Shown one piece after another: positions 9,762-19,590 of a stretch of 60,161 nucleotides of DNA. The position numbers and the translations under genes were made by a program. Source of the stretch: a virus; IMG/VR virus record IMGVR_UViG_3300049596_000421, positions 1 through 60,161 of that record. One strand, given 5' to 3'. The notes beneath the pieces were generated by a model, which worked only from the letters and a program-made list of their open reading frames with translations, ran no database searches and was not told where the DNA came from. How positions within the stretch are numbered: the first letter of the stretch is position 1; every line of letters starts with the position of its first letter.

Positions 9762-10523
9762 ATGAAGTATTGTTTTACAACTTTGGCAGTCGGTGAGCCA
9801 TATGAAGAATTAACCGCAAAGTTATACACAAGTTTAAGAGATAAAACTCAAAACTGTGAATTTTTTATAACAACAAATAATCCTAACTTTCCTGATTTAG
9901 GTGAAAAAATCCACATTAATAGAGAGTCATTACAAAGTCTACACGATTCAAGAGGTGGGTTTAGTTTTCATTTAAATTATAAGTGTTTATCAATCAAACA
10001 CGTTTTATCTAATGAAAAACAAATGTTAGCGTTAGACCCTGAATTTAAAAAATTTGATTATGTAATCTTTACTGATGGTGATTGGATTATGGAAAAAGAT
10101 TTTTCTGAAGAGAAAATTTTAAATATGTTAAATTATATGGAAACTGAAGGATTTGATTTTGTATTTGAAAGACCTGCAAGTATTGGTGACGGTAGACGAG
10201 ACCCTGAAAATAGTTTCTATAGAGATAAAATTTACGATTATGATATATTAGAATACGATAAGTGGGATGAAGCTCACGTTGTTAATGAACAATGTTTGGT
10301 ATTTAAAAATAATTATAAATTTAGATTTTTTGCCCAAAGATGGGAACAATTTTTATGGTATTCAATCCATAACGATATTCGAAATTACCCCGACGGTTTC
10401 GAGATTGGAGTATCAGCTTTAGAAGCGGGGATGAAATGGCACTACAATGGAGTGTTTAATCACTTTTTACAAGGGTGTTTTGGATTTTATACTAAACTTG
10501 GTGATTATCACATTAGATTTTAA
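9762..10523 (+). CDS. Putative GT-A type glycosyltransferase
   Basis: A 253-residue protein with an N-terminal FTTLAVGEPYEEL and the segment YVIFTDGDWIMEKDF, where DGD resembles the GT-A DXD motif after a hydrophobic beta strand. A later EQCLVFKNNYKFRFF and a C-terminal WHYNGVFNHFLQGCFGF resemble the acceptor half of GT8/GT6-like folds. No membrane helix is seen. It lies inside the tightly packed island. The glycosyltransferase fold is likely; donor and acceptor are unknown. Confidence 0.55.
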   Translation: MKYCFTTLAVGEPYEELTAKLYTSLRDKTQNCEFFITTNNPNFPDLGEKIHINRESLQSLHDSRGGFSFHLNYKCLSIKHVLSNEKQMLALDPEFKKFDYVIFTDGDWIMEKDFSEEKILNMLNYMETEGFDFVFERPASIGDGRRDPENSFYRDKIYDYDILEYDKWDEAHVVNEQCLVFKNNYKFRFFAQRWEQFLWYSIHNDIRNYPDGFEIGVSALEAGMKWHYNGVFNHFLQGCFGFYTKLGDYHIRF

Positions 10524-10534
10524 TTATATATATT

Positions 10535-11071
10535 ATGTCACACAAAGAACAACAAGATTTCCTAACGTATGTTAGAGACAAATTCCCAAATAAATTTGAG
10601 AATTGTAGAGTTTTAGATATCGGCTCATTAGATATCAATGGTAATAACAGGTATTTGTTTACAAATTATGAATACATCGGACTAGATATTGGTGAAGGAA
10701 ACAACGTAGATGTTGTATGTAGAGGTCACGAATATAATGACGAAAAATTATTTGACGTAATTGTATCTTCAGAATGTTTTGAACACGATGAATTTTGGGA
10801 ATTAACAATAAAGAAAGGTATCGATTTACTTAAACCGGATGGGGTGTTTTTATTTACTTGTGCCACAACAGGTAGACCGGAACACGGAACAAAAAGAACA
10901 TCACCAAGTGATAGTCCATTTACTTCAAGTTTAGAGAACGATTATTACCGAAATTTAGAAGAAGGTGATATTCGACAATCAATTAATGTTGATGAGATAT
11001 TTTCAGAATATGAATTTCAAAGTAGACTAAATTGGCCACAAGACTTGTATTTTTGGGGTATTAAAAAATAA
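10535..11071 (+). CDS. Class I SAM-dependent methyltransferase
   Basis: This 178-residue protein has the methyltransferase-11-type layout. Motif I is RVLDIGSLDINGN (residues about 25-37), the acidic motif II end is YIGLDIGEGNNVDVV, motif IV is FDVIVSSECFEHDEFW, and LLKPDGVFLFTCAT is the post-motif strand. A substrate-side segment GRPEHGTKRTSPSDSP follows. It is short but complete for the family. Its place among glycosyltransferases suggests methylation of sugars or of a nucleotide-sugar product, which caps or decorates glycans in many surface loci. The target here is inferred only. Confidence 0.75.
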   Translation: MSHKEQQDFLTYVRDKFPNKFENCRVLDIGSLDINGNNRYLFTNYEYIGLDIGEGNNVDVVCRGHEYNDEKLFDVIVSSECFEHDEFWELTIKKGIDLLKPDGVFLFTCATTGRPEHGTKRTSPSDSPFTSSLENDYYRNLEEGDIRQSINVDEIFSEYEFQSRLNWPQDLYFWGIKK

Positions 11072-11074
11072 TAT

Positions 11075-11998
11075 ATGAAATCAAAAATAGTTACAGCATA
11101 TTGGATGGATGTTGAGGGGTATCCATTTCAAGGTGTACTTCCAATTAGAAAAATAAGATATCAAGGTTCTTTAATTTCTCATTGTACTGGTAGTGGACTA
11201 CCGGTTATTTGTTACACTCATAGTAAAAATTATGACGAACTTAACAATATTAAAGTGAAGTATAATTTAACTAATTTAGAGTTGAAAATATTAGAACTAT
11301 CTGATGTAAAATATCACAATGAAATTGAAAGGGTTAGAAATAATAATTTCGATACTGATTTGGATGGTAGAGGTCCTGAAATAATGTGGGGAAAATTTGA
11401 TGTGTTAGAAAGAGAACTTGATGGATTTGATAGAGTTTATTGGGTTGATGTTGGTTTACAACACCCTGGCATATTCCCTTGGATGTACTCTAAAGTTCAC
11501 AATGAGAATTCTGAAAATTTAGGTGTACCAACAAATTGGTGGGCTCATTTAGATGTGTTTAATTTTTCAAAATTAATTGATAGTGATGTGTATGATAAAT
11601 TAAATAACATCTGTGAAAATAAAATAATGTTTGTTTGTTCATATGGACCTCAAATAAGTTATCCGTTTTTAAATTATGGAATATTAGACAAATCGTTTGA
11701 ATCTCCATACCCGGTTGGTGGTATGGTTGGTGGTGATGTTCAAATATTAAAAAAATACATAAATTTATTTTGGGAATTCACTGAGAAAATTTTAGAAAAA
11801 AACATACTTTGCACAGAAGAAGTAATTATGAAACCGTCATATGATTTAATTGGTGACGATGAAAAGGTTACACTTATGTTTAACGCGTTTGCATCTGGAG
11901 AACACGATGATTATCACTACACTATGTGGAATAAAGAAAAAAATACAGCAAAACCTTTCTATATGATGTGGCACGATATAAAAAATTTTAACATATGA
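11075..11998 (+). CDS. HtrL-like/glycosyltransferase-like protein
   Basis: A 307-residue protein starting SKIVTAYWMDVEGYPFQG, with a central ELDGFDRVYWVDVGLQHPGIFPWMY. That segment parallels YMFWVDAGLTNTIHPGYF in the protein at 14167, which I assign to the HtrL/YibB family, so the two are probably distant paralogues. VDVG may play the role of a DXD-like motif. It overlaps the next gene by 4 nt (ATGA). The function is likely glycan modification, but the biochemical activity of this family is poorly defined. Confidence 0.45.
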   Translation: MKSKIVTAYWMDVEGYPFQGVLPIRKIRYQGSLISHCTGSGLPVICYTHSKNYDELNNIKVKYNLTNLELKILELSDVKYHNEIERVRNNNFDTDLDGRGPEIMWGKFDVLERELDGFDRVYWVDVGLQHPGIFPWMYSKVHNENSENLGVPTNWWAHLDVFNFSKLIDSDVYDKLNNICENKIMFVCSYGPQISYPFLNYGILDKSFESPYPVGGMVGGDVQILKKYINLFWEFTEKILEKNILCTEEVIMKPSYDLIGDDEKVTLMFNAFASGEHDDYHYTMWNKEKNTAKPFYMMWHDIKNFNI

Positions 11999-12870
11999 AA
12001 TCAGTCATAACCGCGTCATTTAATAGTGGGTTAGGAGATATGTATACAAATCTTTATCAAATTTATTATTTACAAGAAGAATTAAAAAAAATTGGATATG
12101 AGGTTAAAACAATCATTGATTTAGGGCGTAACCCTTATAAAATGTATAGTGAAGACAGAAACATATTTAAAAGAATTTTTAAATTAGATTTGTTAGATGA
12201 GTTGGAAATTGTGATAGGTAATCTTGAAACAGTTAATGATGATTTAAGTCAAGATTTAATTAAGGTATATAACTATGAACATATTCATACAGTATTTGTT
12301 GATGAAAAAAGTGACGAATTTGATAACATTAAACACGTAAAACATTCTTGGTATTATAGAGATGATTTACCAAAAATTAACCTATTTAGTGATGAGGTAA
12401 CAAAATATTGTGAATTAAAATCTAAAGAGATAGGTGATAATTATATTGGATTACATTATAGACCATTTTCATCAGATAATGAGGATAATATTGAATCTGA
12501 TTTAGAAAATTACAAATTAGAAATAAATAATATTTTAGAAGAAAACCACGATAAAATTGTGTTTATTTCGACAAATAAATTTTTAGTAAAGGAGTATTTA
12601 AAAAATAGTAACTACACTAACTACTATATCAATGAGTTTGTTTTTCCTAACGTACACGACAGTATTAGGGAATTAAAAATTAACGATGACGATTTATTTG
12701 AAATTTTAAAAGAAACATTATGTGATATGTATTTACTGTCAAAATGTGAGAAAATATATAGGATTGCAAATTGGTTTTCCGCTTTTTTATCTTTCTCTTG
12801 TTTATATAATCAAACCAATGTTTCTAATACGTTAAGATATTACCCTGAATACCCAATATTACCACTTTAA
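11995..12870 (+). CDS. Hypothetical protein of the glycosylation island, GT-B-like
   Basis: A 291-residue protein starting SVITASFNSGLGDMYTNLYQIYYL, which resembles the first Rossmann half of GT-B transferases and heptosyl/fucosyl-type enzymes (G-L-G-D-M). The C-terminal DMYLLSKCEKIYRIANWFS resembles the conserved D-x-x-x-L-S-x-C-x-x-x-I segment of fucosyltransferase-like proteins. In between, IGLHYRPFSSDNED could be the H-x-R-x-x-D-like loop. It is coupled to the preceding gene by a 4-nt overlap. I regard a sugar transferase as likely but cannot name the family with certainty. Confidence 0.45.
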   Translation: MKSVITASFNSGLGDMYTNLYQIYYLQEELKKIGYEVKTIIDLGRNPYKMYSEDRNIFKRIFKLDLLDELEIVIGNLETVNDDLSQDLIKVYNYEHIHTVFVDEKSDEFDNIKHVKHSWYYRDDLPKINLFSDEVTKYCELKSKEIGDNYIGLHYRPFSSDNEDNIESDLENYKLEINNILEENHDKIVFISTNKFLVKEYLKNSNYTNYYINEFVFPNVHDSIRELKINDDDLFEILKETLCDMYLLSKCEKIYRIANWFSAFLSFSCLYNQTNVSNTLRYYPEYPILPL

Positions 12871-12904
12871 AAAGTATAAAAAATTAAACTAATAATATAA
12901 TAAA

Positions 12905-13483
12905 ATGGATTTTTACTCACAAATTGGACAAGATAGACTTGTCTTAAAATATTTAAAAAATAAAATGAACGGCACCTTTGTTGATGTTGGTTGCGGATTT
13001 CCTAAACTTATCAACAATACTTATGTCTTGGAAAATAACTTTAATTGGGGTGGGATATCAATTGATATTCATATGTTCACTGAAGAAGATGGTATGGTAT
13101 GGGATGACTGTAGAAACACAAAATTAATTTTAGCAGATGCTTTAACGATTAATTATTCGTCGTTATTTAAAGAAAATAACTTACCAATAAATATAGATTA
13201 TTTAAGTATGGATTTAGAGCCACCAGATTTGTCATTGGAATGTTTGTTTAAAATACCATTTGATGAATATACTTTTAATATTATCACATTTGAGGTTGAT
13301 AACAATAGAGAGGGTGATACACGAAGAATTTCAGAAAGTAGAGAATTTTTAAAATCAAAAGGTTATACATTAATAGGTTCAATTTGTAGTGGACAAGATG
13401 ACGTATATTTACATAATTCGTTAATTGAATTGACTAACGAATTTACATTTTTTGATGAGGATATCATATGGACAAAACAATAA
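12905..13483 (+). CDS. FkbM-family methyltransferase
   Basis: A 192-residue protein with the FkbM (Methyltransf_21) signature: the start YSQIGQDRLVLKYLKNK, motif I GTFVDVGCGFPKLINNTY, then WGGISIDIHM, IDYLSMDLEPPDLSLE and FNIITFEVDNN. FkbM enzymes are O-methyltransferases often found in glycan and polyketide tailoring loci. The length is near the minimum for the family. The 34-nt gap before it is A/T-rich without an RBS. Likely role: O-methylation of a sugar made by the island. Confidence 0.75.
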   Translation: MDFYSQIGQDRLVLKYLKNKMNGTFVDVGCGFPKLINNTYVLENNFNWGGISIDIHMFTEEDGMVWDDCRNTKLILADALTINYSSLFKENNLPINIDYLSMDLEPPDLSLECLFKIPFDEYTFNIITFEVDNNREGDTRRISESREFLKSKGYTLIGSICSGQDDVYLHNSLIELTNEFTFFDEDIIWTKQ

Positions 13484-13499
13484 TTTGTTAAAAAAACTT

Positions 13500-13507
13500 T
13501 ATTTATA
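13500..13507 (+). promoter_or_regulatory. TATTTATA element upstream of the 13533 gene
   Basis: Exact TATTTATA, 25 nt before the ATG, one of the recurrent elements of this genome. No -33 TTTG box is seen at a suitable distance. Confidence 0.3.
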
Positions 13508-13532
13508 ATTAACCATAACTTATATTCTTACT

Positions 13533-14165
13533 ATGAATTACGAAGATAAAATAACTAAAAAATCCGATTTAAAATGCAATGATAGTGTTTCGGTATATAA
13601 CGGCTCTTGGGGAGCTCAACAAAATCCAAATGTTTTTGAAACGTTTCATTATTTTTTAAATGATATTAAACCTAAACAAATTTTAGAAATAGGTACATCA
13701 ATAGGTGGGTTTACGTCATTCTTAAATTATACCTGTAAAAAACTTGGTATTAATTCTCACATTATCTCTTACGACATTAATGAACTTTCTTGGTATGAAG
13801 ATATGAAATCGGAAGGTGTTGATGTTAGAGTGGAAAATGTATTTACTCCTAACTATGACGAAGTTAAACAAGAGGTTATAGATTTTATCAATAATGATGG
13901 AGTAACTTTAGTTCTTTGTGATGGTGGTGATAAAATAGGTGAGTTTAATTTATTATCAAATTACATTAAACCGGGTGACTTTATAATGGCTCACGATTAT
14001 TCCCAAGACTCGGAAACATTTGAATCAAATGTTAATAATAAAATATGGAATTGGCACGAAATTTCCGATAAGGACATCGAAGATGCTTGTGTTAAAAATA
14101 ATTTAATAAGTTATAAAAAAGACGTTTTTGATAACGTTGTTTGGGTTTGTAAAACAAAAATATAA
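13533..14165 (+). CDS. CmcI/cephalosporin-hydroxylase-like SAM methyltransferase
   Basis: A 210-residue protein with motif I KQILEIGTSIGGFTSFL (residues about 49-65), a second strand HIISYDINELSWY, VTLVLCDGGDKIGEF and KPGDFIMAHDYSQD. This is the layout of CmcI-like methyltransferases, the same fold as residues 183-310 of the first gene (ID-G-D-H replaced here by CDGGD). It lies 49 nt after the FkbM gene behind a TATTTATA element and only 1 nt before the next ATG. Sugar O-methylation is the most likely role. Confidence 0.7.
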   Translation: MNYEDKITKKSDLKCNDSVSVYNGSWGAQQNPNVFETFHYFLNDIKPKQILEIGTSIGGFTSFLNYTCKKLGINSHIISYDINELSWYEDMKSEGVDVRVENVFTPNYDEVKQEVIDFINNDGVTLVLCDGGDKIGEFNLLSNYIKPGDFIMAHDYSQDSETFESNVNNKIWNWHEISDKDIEDACVKNNLISYKKDVFDNVVWVCKTKI

Positions 14166-14166
14166 T

Positions 14167-15840
14167 ATGTCAGTAACTATAGTAACCGGTTTATGGGATA
14201 TAGGTCGAGGAGACCTTCAAGAAGGATGGTCGAGGTCATTCCAACATTATTTAGATAAATTTCAACAACTATTACAAGTTGATGTTAATATGATAATTTT
14301 TGGTGACGAAGAATTAGAAAAATTTGTATTAAATAATAGACGTAGTGAAAATACTCAATTTGTTCGTAGAGATTTATCTTGGTTTAAAAACAATGATTTT
14401 TTCAATAAAATACAACAAATAAGAACTAACCCTGATTGGTATAATCAAGTTGGATGGTTAAGTGAATCGACACAAGCCAAATTAGAGATGTACAACCCTT
14501 TGGTTATGTCCAAAGTATTTCTTTTGCACGATGCGAAAATTTTAGATAAGTTTGATTCAGAATATATGTTTTGGGTTGATGCTGGATTAACCAATACAAT
14601 CCATCCAGGATATTTTACGCACGACAAAGTATTAGACAAACTACCCCAATTAGTTAAGAATTTTCATTTTGTTTGTTTCCCTTATGAAACAAATAGTGAA
14701 ATCCACGGATTTAAATATTCTGAGTTATGTGAATTGGCAGGGAAACCCGTTAATATGGTTGCAAGAGCCGGATTCTTTGGGGGTAAAAAAGATGTTATAT
14801 CAGAAATTAATAGTATATATTATGGTTTAATGAATGATACATTATCTCAAGGATTGATGGGGACAGAAGAGTCATTATTTACAATTATGACGTACAAATA
14901 CCCAGATTTAATAACTTATTCTGAAATAGAAGGTAATGGTTTAATGGGTAAATTTTTTGAAGACTTAAAAGATATGACAGTTGAGATTAAATCTGAAGTG
15001 TCTGATGACGTTGTCACAAATAATTTAGACGATTCAAAAGTTGGACTTTATGTTATTACATTTAACTCACCAAAACAATTGGAGGTTTTAATAAAATCAA
15101 TGTTAGATTATGATGCTGACTTTATTAATAAACCAAAAAAATTCTTATTAGATAACTCAACGGATTTATCTACAACACCACAATATATTGAATTATGTGA
15201 AGAGTATGGATTTGAACATATTAAGAAAGATAATATTGGTATTGTTGGGGGTAGAGTATTTGTTGCCGAACATTTTGAAGAAACTGATTTAGATTTTTGT
15301 TGGTGGTTTGAGGATGATATGGCATTTCACCCTAAAAAAGATGAGGTTTGTAGAAATGGATTCCCAAGATTTGTTAACAATTTATATCAAAAATCATTAG
15401 ACATTGTAAAAAAAGAAAATTTTGATTTTTTAAAATTAAATTTTAGTGAATTTTTTGGTGATAATAGTGTTCAATGGAGTTGGTATAATGTTCCTCAGGA
15501 TTTTAGACAATCTCATTGGCCCAACAATAAAAAATTACCGGTTCAGGGGTTAGACCCAAATTCCCCAAAAACAAAATTTAACGAAATTAATATTCATAAA
15601 GGATTACCTTATGTGTCAGGAGAAATTTACTTATGTAATTGGCCAATTGTGTTAACAAAATCCGGAAATTATAAATGTTATTTAGAAACTAAATGGGCTC
15701 ACCCATTTGAACAAACTCTGATGTCTTACGCTTATCAAGAAACGGTGAAAGGTAACATTAATCCGGGGTTATTATTATTAACACCAACGGAACATAACAG
15801 ATTTGAACACTATGACGGTTCTTTAAGAAAAGAAAGCTAA
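14167..15840 (+). CDS. HtrL/YibB-like plus GT2-like fusion protein
   Basis: I choose the ATG at 14167, directly after the preceding stop, rather than an in-frame ATG at 14128 that would overlap the upstream gene by 38 nt. The result is 557 residues. Residues about 1-270 match the HtrL/YibB family (SVTIVTGLWDIGRG, YNPLVMSKVFLLHDA, YMFWVDAGLTNTIHPGYF, MGTEESLFTIMTY). Residues about 290-557 form a GT2-like domain (VGLYVITFNSPKQLE, FLLDNSTD, NIGIVGGRVFVAEHF, WWFEDDMAFHP). EDDM is the expected metal site. HtrL proteins occur in LPS and glycan loci and are glycosyltransferase-like in fold. The fusion suggests two consecutive transfers on one product. Confidence 0.7.
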   Translation: MSVTIVTGLWDIGRGDLQEGWSRSFQHYLDKFQQLLQVDVNMIIFGDEELEKFVLNNRRSENTQFVRRDLSWFKNNDFFNKIQQIRTNPDWYNQVGWLSESTQAKLEMYNPLVMSKVFLLHDAKILDKFDSEYMFWVDAGLTNTIHPGYFTHDKVLDKLPQLVKNFHFVCFPYETNSEIHGFKYSELCELAGKPVNMVARAGFFGGKKDVISEINSIYYGLMNDTLSQGLMGTEESLFTIMTYKYPDLITYSEIEGNGLMGKFFEDLKDMTVEIKSEVSDDVVTNNLDDSKVGLYVITFNSPKQLEVLIKSMLDYDADFINKPKKFLLDNSTDLSTTPQYIELCEEYGFEHIKKDNIGIVGGRVFVAEHFEETDLDFCWWFEDDMAFHPKKDEVCRNGFPRFVNNLYQKSLDIVKKENFDFLKLNFSEFFGDNSVQWSWYNVPQDFRQSHWPNNKKLPVQGLDPNSPKTKFNEINIHKGLPYVSGEIYLCNWPIVLTKSGNYKCYLETKWAHPFEQTLMSYAYQETVKGNINPGLLLLTPTEHNRFEHYDGSLRKES

Positions 15841-15855
15841 TTCCATATTATGAAG

Positions 15856-15863
15856 TATTTATA
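15856..15863 (+). promoter_or_regulatory. TATTTATA element upstream of the 15877 adhesin
   Basis: Exact TATTTATA 13 nt before the ATG, followed by an A-rich leader; same element as before the tube and chaperone genes. Promoter role inferred. Confidence 0.4.
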
Positions 15864-15876
15864 ATAAAAACTTTAG

Positions 15877-18800
15877 ATGGAATTTTTTATAAAGAAAAAC
15901 GCAACCTTACCCTTATTAAAATTACAGGTAGTTAAAGACGGTAGAAGTGATTACAATAATTTTATGGAATTATTGGAGACATCCACCATATTCTTTTCTA
16001 TGGTTAATTCTGAGACAGGGATTCCTAAGATAACTTCAAGACCGGGAGGGTTTGTTGAAAAAATATTTGACGACCCAAATGCCGAACCTGAATACTACAT
16101 TTACTATCAATTTACCAAACAAGATACAAGTATTGAAGGTAGATATGAAGGGCAATTTTTAATTAAAACATTTGAAGGTAATGTCATATTACCTATTAGA
16201 GAAAAATTATTTATATATGTTCAAGAATCGTTTATTGCTGACGATTTAGAGTATAATACTTGTTATACCTCAACATTCCCTTGTTGTGGTAATCCGGATA
16301 TTATTGAGAATCCGGATGAAAATACTATCACTATTGTTCCACAATATTATCCGGGTTCAATAGGTGTATTATACACCGTAACATCAAGATATCCGGTGGA
16401 TACTGATATCACAGTAACATTTAAAAATGTTTTAGGTGTTACTACGGGTGACCCAATAATTATTGATTCTTCAGTTTCAATCTTTACAGGTAGTAAAGAG
16501 GGTATAACTGAACTTATTATTGATGAAGATTTCGATAGATTAAATTTATACACACTATTTTCTGATATTATATTAACAGATAATGGACCTTCACAATACT
16601 TTAATGTTCCTATTATTGGAGGACCAATTGAAATTGACCCTATAAAACCAAGACCTTTTCCAAAATATATATCGGCATATGTTACAAGTTGTTGTGATGA
16701 TACTGAAAAATGTATGATAAAAATACCATCCTTCATAGATATTGTGGTTGGTAATAGTCTTTTAGGGAGTGATGGAATATGTTATACAATTCAAAAATTA
16801 AATATTGTTTGTGATATGGATATGGATAATATAGTGTCTTATGGACAATCATATTATGAAAATTGTAAATTTTGTCTTTCAAAGTATCCTTGTGAAGTTA
16901 TTAAAGAAACTCCAACACCAACTCCAACATCAACACAAAACCTTTGTTTAGTTACTCCAACACCAACACCAACAACTAAAAAAGATTGTGTTAGACCTGA
17001 ATTAAATACTGTTTTAATTAGTAGTGGGAACACATTCCTATTGTATTTTACAGTAACGGGTCCTTGTACAACAATGTTAGTTAATTGGTCGTCAGATAAT
17101 ATTACTTTTAATAGTGAATCAGGTAGTTGTTCATCACCAAGAAGTATTACAATACCAGGTTCATTACCTCCAACAATATATTTTAATATTAGTCAATTTA
17201 ATAATGAATGTCCGACATTTACATCTAATACTTTAACGTATAATGTAATACCGGTAACACCTACACCAACACAGACTAATACTGCAACTCCAACACCAAC
17301 GGGGACACCATTACCTTCTGTTGTGGTGGGGTTTGTTGATTGTTGTGATAGTTCAAATATTTTTATAATATCAGAGATGCCATCATTTGATGGTGGATAT
17401 GATGGGACGTATTTTGTTCAAAGTTCAGGTTTTAATGGTTGTGCGACAGTTATAGAATTAATTGATAGACCAAAATTTGTGTATTCTTATATTGGTTTAA
17501 TAAAACAAAAAGATTGTCAAAGTTGTTTTGATAATACAGGAACGGTTTGTTCTACTCCTACTCCAACACCTACTGTTACACCAACAGTTACACCATTAGT
17601 TTGTGATATTGATTTTGAGGTTATTTTGTTAAGCCCAACACCAACCCCAACACAAACACCTACAAATACAATAACCCCAACACAAACACCTACAAATACA
17701 ATAACACCCACACTTACGGTTACACCAACACCAACAAAACCAAGTCCACCTTGTTTTGGGTATTTATATAATTTTTATGCAATAACCGGTACAACAACTC
17801 AGTCACTTACTAGTAATGATGATTGGGTGGTACCAACAAAGGCTAATTTAGATACACTTGTTTCTTCTGTTGGTAATAATGGTAATTCATTAAAGTTAGT
17901 TGATGTTACCACATATTGGGACTCAAACAATATAAATGCGACTAATAGTTCAGGGTTTAGTGCTATTGGTAATGGAAGTAGAAATAATCTTTTCTTCACA
18001 TCTCAAAAAAGTTCATCAGTGTATCGTTCAATAACACCATATAATAGTGGTGGTTCTTATGTGATGAGTTTAAATTCTAGTCTTAGTACTGTAACTGTGG
18101 ATGGGGCACCATCACACCTTAATGGGTATGCAATTAGATTAGTAAAAAATACAACAGCATTAAATCCGGGACAAACAGGCACTTACATTGGAAACGACGG
18201 AAAAACATATAACACAATTTGTATTGGGACACAGGAATGGATGTCTCAAGATTTAAGAGAAACGTCATATAGAAATTTATCTTCAATACCAAATATTGCT
18301 AACCAAACAATTTGGAATGTGTTGAATAGTGGTGCTTATTGTATATATGATAATAATCCATATAATGTTAGTGGGTGTCAAATAACACCAACACCAACTA
18401 AGACATCAACTCAAACACCAACACAAACACCTACAAATACAACTACACCTACTCAAACTCCAACAATTTATTGTATTGAAATAGTGGGTGAATCTGGTTG
18501 TGGTTATGTTTATCCTACTCAAGGAGTAGGTTTAATGGGTGGTAAAAAATATTGGACAGGAACTACCGCAACTGGTAATCCTTTTATGATATATTGGGAT
18601 ACTACTCAATATTGTTGGGTTGTTAAAAATACTAACACAAATGAATTGTGTTCTAGATTATACATTAATTCAGAATACCCTATTGGTGATTACACCGAAT
18701 GGGTGTCTGTTGGAAATGTAACACCGAGTTGTTCGTGTTTATCAGACGATACTTATTTTGGTACAAGATTAATTACTTGTACAACACAAACTCCAACACC

Positions 18801-19578
18801 AACAAAAACTCCAACACCTACTGTTACACCAACAAAAGGAACAATAGTAGTACCTCAATGTTCGGTAATATACCAAACTTCAAGTACTTTGTTTTACTCA
18901 TATGATAAAAACACCAATGTTTCTACATTGTTAAATTTAAATACTATCCCACAATCACTTGGTGGTGATGTTGCTCACACAATTAATAAATTATGGAGAT
19001 ATAACAGTATAGGACAAATATATGAATCTAACATAACATTAAACCCATTTTCATCCACAGCTAATCGAACTATTAATATAAGTGTTAATTTAGGACCGGG
19101 GTTATGTGCCATTGATGATACTCATTTAATTTCTTCAACACAAATTAGTGGTGTTGGTAGTGATACTGTAATTAAAATCACATTAAACCCTAACAATACC
19201 TGCACAATAGAAAATTTATTTGCGCTGCCTTTAGGAAGATATATTTCAGGGGATTTTATATACACAACAAATGGTAAAATTATACTAACATCATTTAGTT
19301 CAGGTAATCCATTGTCGTATTATATTTCACAATATGTTTTAATTGGTAATATCTGGACAATTGAATTTGATAAAAATATTACAACCACAGCACCTAAACC
19401 ATTTGGTTTAGGTATAATAGACGGAGGTATTTATATTTTTAGTGAATCAAATCTAAAACAAATAAGTATAACATTTCCTTATACCGTTACACAAGTAAAT
19501 AATATTGGTAAACCGGTGGGTGGGGCATCACAAGTTCCAAGTTGTTGTAACGTAACATTTATAACATCACAATCATAA
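15877..19578 (+). CDS. Giant modular fibre/adhesin with Cys beads, Thr-Pro linkers and FISUMP-like domain
   Basis: A 1233-residue protein. The N-terminal about 260 residues ([19 protein letters not shown] start, then an Ig-like repeat) look like a virion-attachment region of baseplate-fibre type. Beads follow: about 262-342 (CC...C..C...PC type), about 370-458 (Ig-like), 481-558 (VVGF-CC type) and about 865-968 ([12 protein letters not shown] type), joined by Thr-Pro linkers. Residues about 625-835 resemble the FISUMP domain ([28 protein letters not shown]-like [26 protein letters not shown]). The last 240 residues look like a beta-propeller or lectin-like repeat region. It starts 13 nt after a TATTTATA element. 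The domain composition suggests a host-binding fibre; the exact virion location is not shown by sequence. Confidence 0.75.
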   Translation: MEFFIKKNATLPLLKLQVVKDGRSDYNNFMELLETSTIFFSMVNSETGIPKITSRPGGFVEKIFDDPNAEPEYYIYYQFTKQDTSIEGRYEGQFLIKTFEGNVILPIREKLFIYVQESFIADDLEYNTCYTSTFPCCGNPDIIENPDENTITIVPQYYPGSIGVLYTVTSRYPVDTDITVTFKNVLGVTTGDPIIIDSSVSIFTGSKEGITELIIDEDFDRLNLYTLFSDIILTDNGPSQYFNVPIIGGPIEIDPIKPRPFPKYISAYVTSCCDDTEKCMIKIPSFIDIVVGNSLLGSDGICYTIQKLNIVCDMDMDNIVSYGQSYYENCKFCLSKYPCEVIKETPTPTPTSTQNLCLVTPTPTPTTKKDCVRPELNTVLISSGNTFLLYFTVTGPCTTMLVNWSSDNITFNSESGSCSSPRSITIPGSLPPTIYFNISQFNNECPTFTSNTLTYNVIPVTPTPTQTNTATPTPTGTPLPSVVVGFVDCCDSSNIFIISEMPSFDGGYDGTYFVQSSGFNGCATVIELIDRPKFVYSYIGLIKQKDCQSCFDNTGTVCSTPTPTPTVTPTVTPLVCDIDFEVILLSPTPTPTQTPTNTITPTQTPTNTITPTLTVTPTPTKPSPPCFGYLYNFYAITGTTTQSLTSNDDWVVPTKANLDTLVSSVGNNGNSLKLVDVTTYWDSNNINATNSSGFSAIGNGSRNNLFFTSQKSSSVYRSITPYNSGGSYVMSLNSSLSTVTVDGAPSHLNGYAIRLVKNTTALNPGQTGTYIGNDGKTYNTICIGTQEWMSQDLRETSYRNLSSIPNIANQTIWNVLNSGAYCIYDNNPYNVSGCQITPTPTKTSTQTPTQTPTNTTTPTQTPTIYCIEIVGESGCGYVYPTQGVGLMGGKKYWTGTTATGNPFMIYWDTTQYCWVVKNTNTNELCSRLYINSEYPIGDYTEWVSVGNVTPSCSCLSDDTYFGTRLITCTTQTPTPTKTPTPTVTPTKGTIVVPQCSVIYQTSSTLFYSYDKNTNVSTLLNLNTIPQSLGGDVAHTINKLWRYNSIGQIYESNITLNPFSSTANRTINISVNLGPGLCAIDDTHLISSTQISGVGSDTVIKITLNPNNTCTIENLFALPLGRYISGDFIYTTNGKIILTSFSSGNPLSYYISQYVLIGNIWTIEFDKNITTTAPKPFGLGIIDGGIYIFSESNLKQISITFPYTVTQVNNIGKPVGGASQVPSCCNVTFITSQS
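17643..17702 (+). repeat. Perfect 2 x 30-nt tandem repeat in a Thr-Pro linker
   Basis: Positions 17643-17672 and 17673-17702 are identical 30-nt units encoding a Thr-Pro-rich decapeptide ([10 protein letters not shown]). An exact tandem copy indicates slippage or recent duplication and shows how linker length can vary. Confidence 0.85.
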
Positions 19579-19590
19579 TAATAAAACAAT

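Noticed and set aside
14128-14166. Upstream ATG at 14128 for the HtrL-like fusion
   Set aside because: It would add 13 residues overlapping the preceding gene, and the family start (SVTIVTGLWDIG) follows the ATG at 14167.
16347-16736. Antisense open frame of 129 residues within the 15877 gene
   Set aside because: Lies wholly inside a well supported modular gene, has no family resemblance and no leader.
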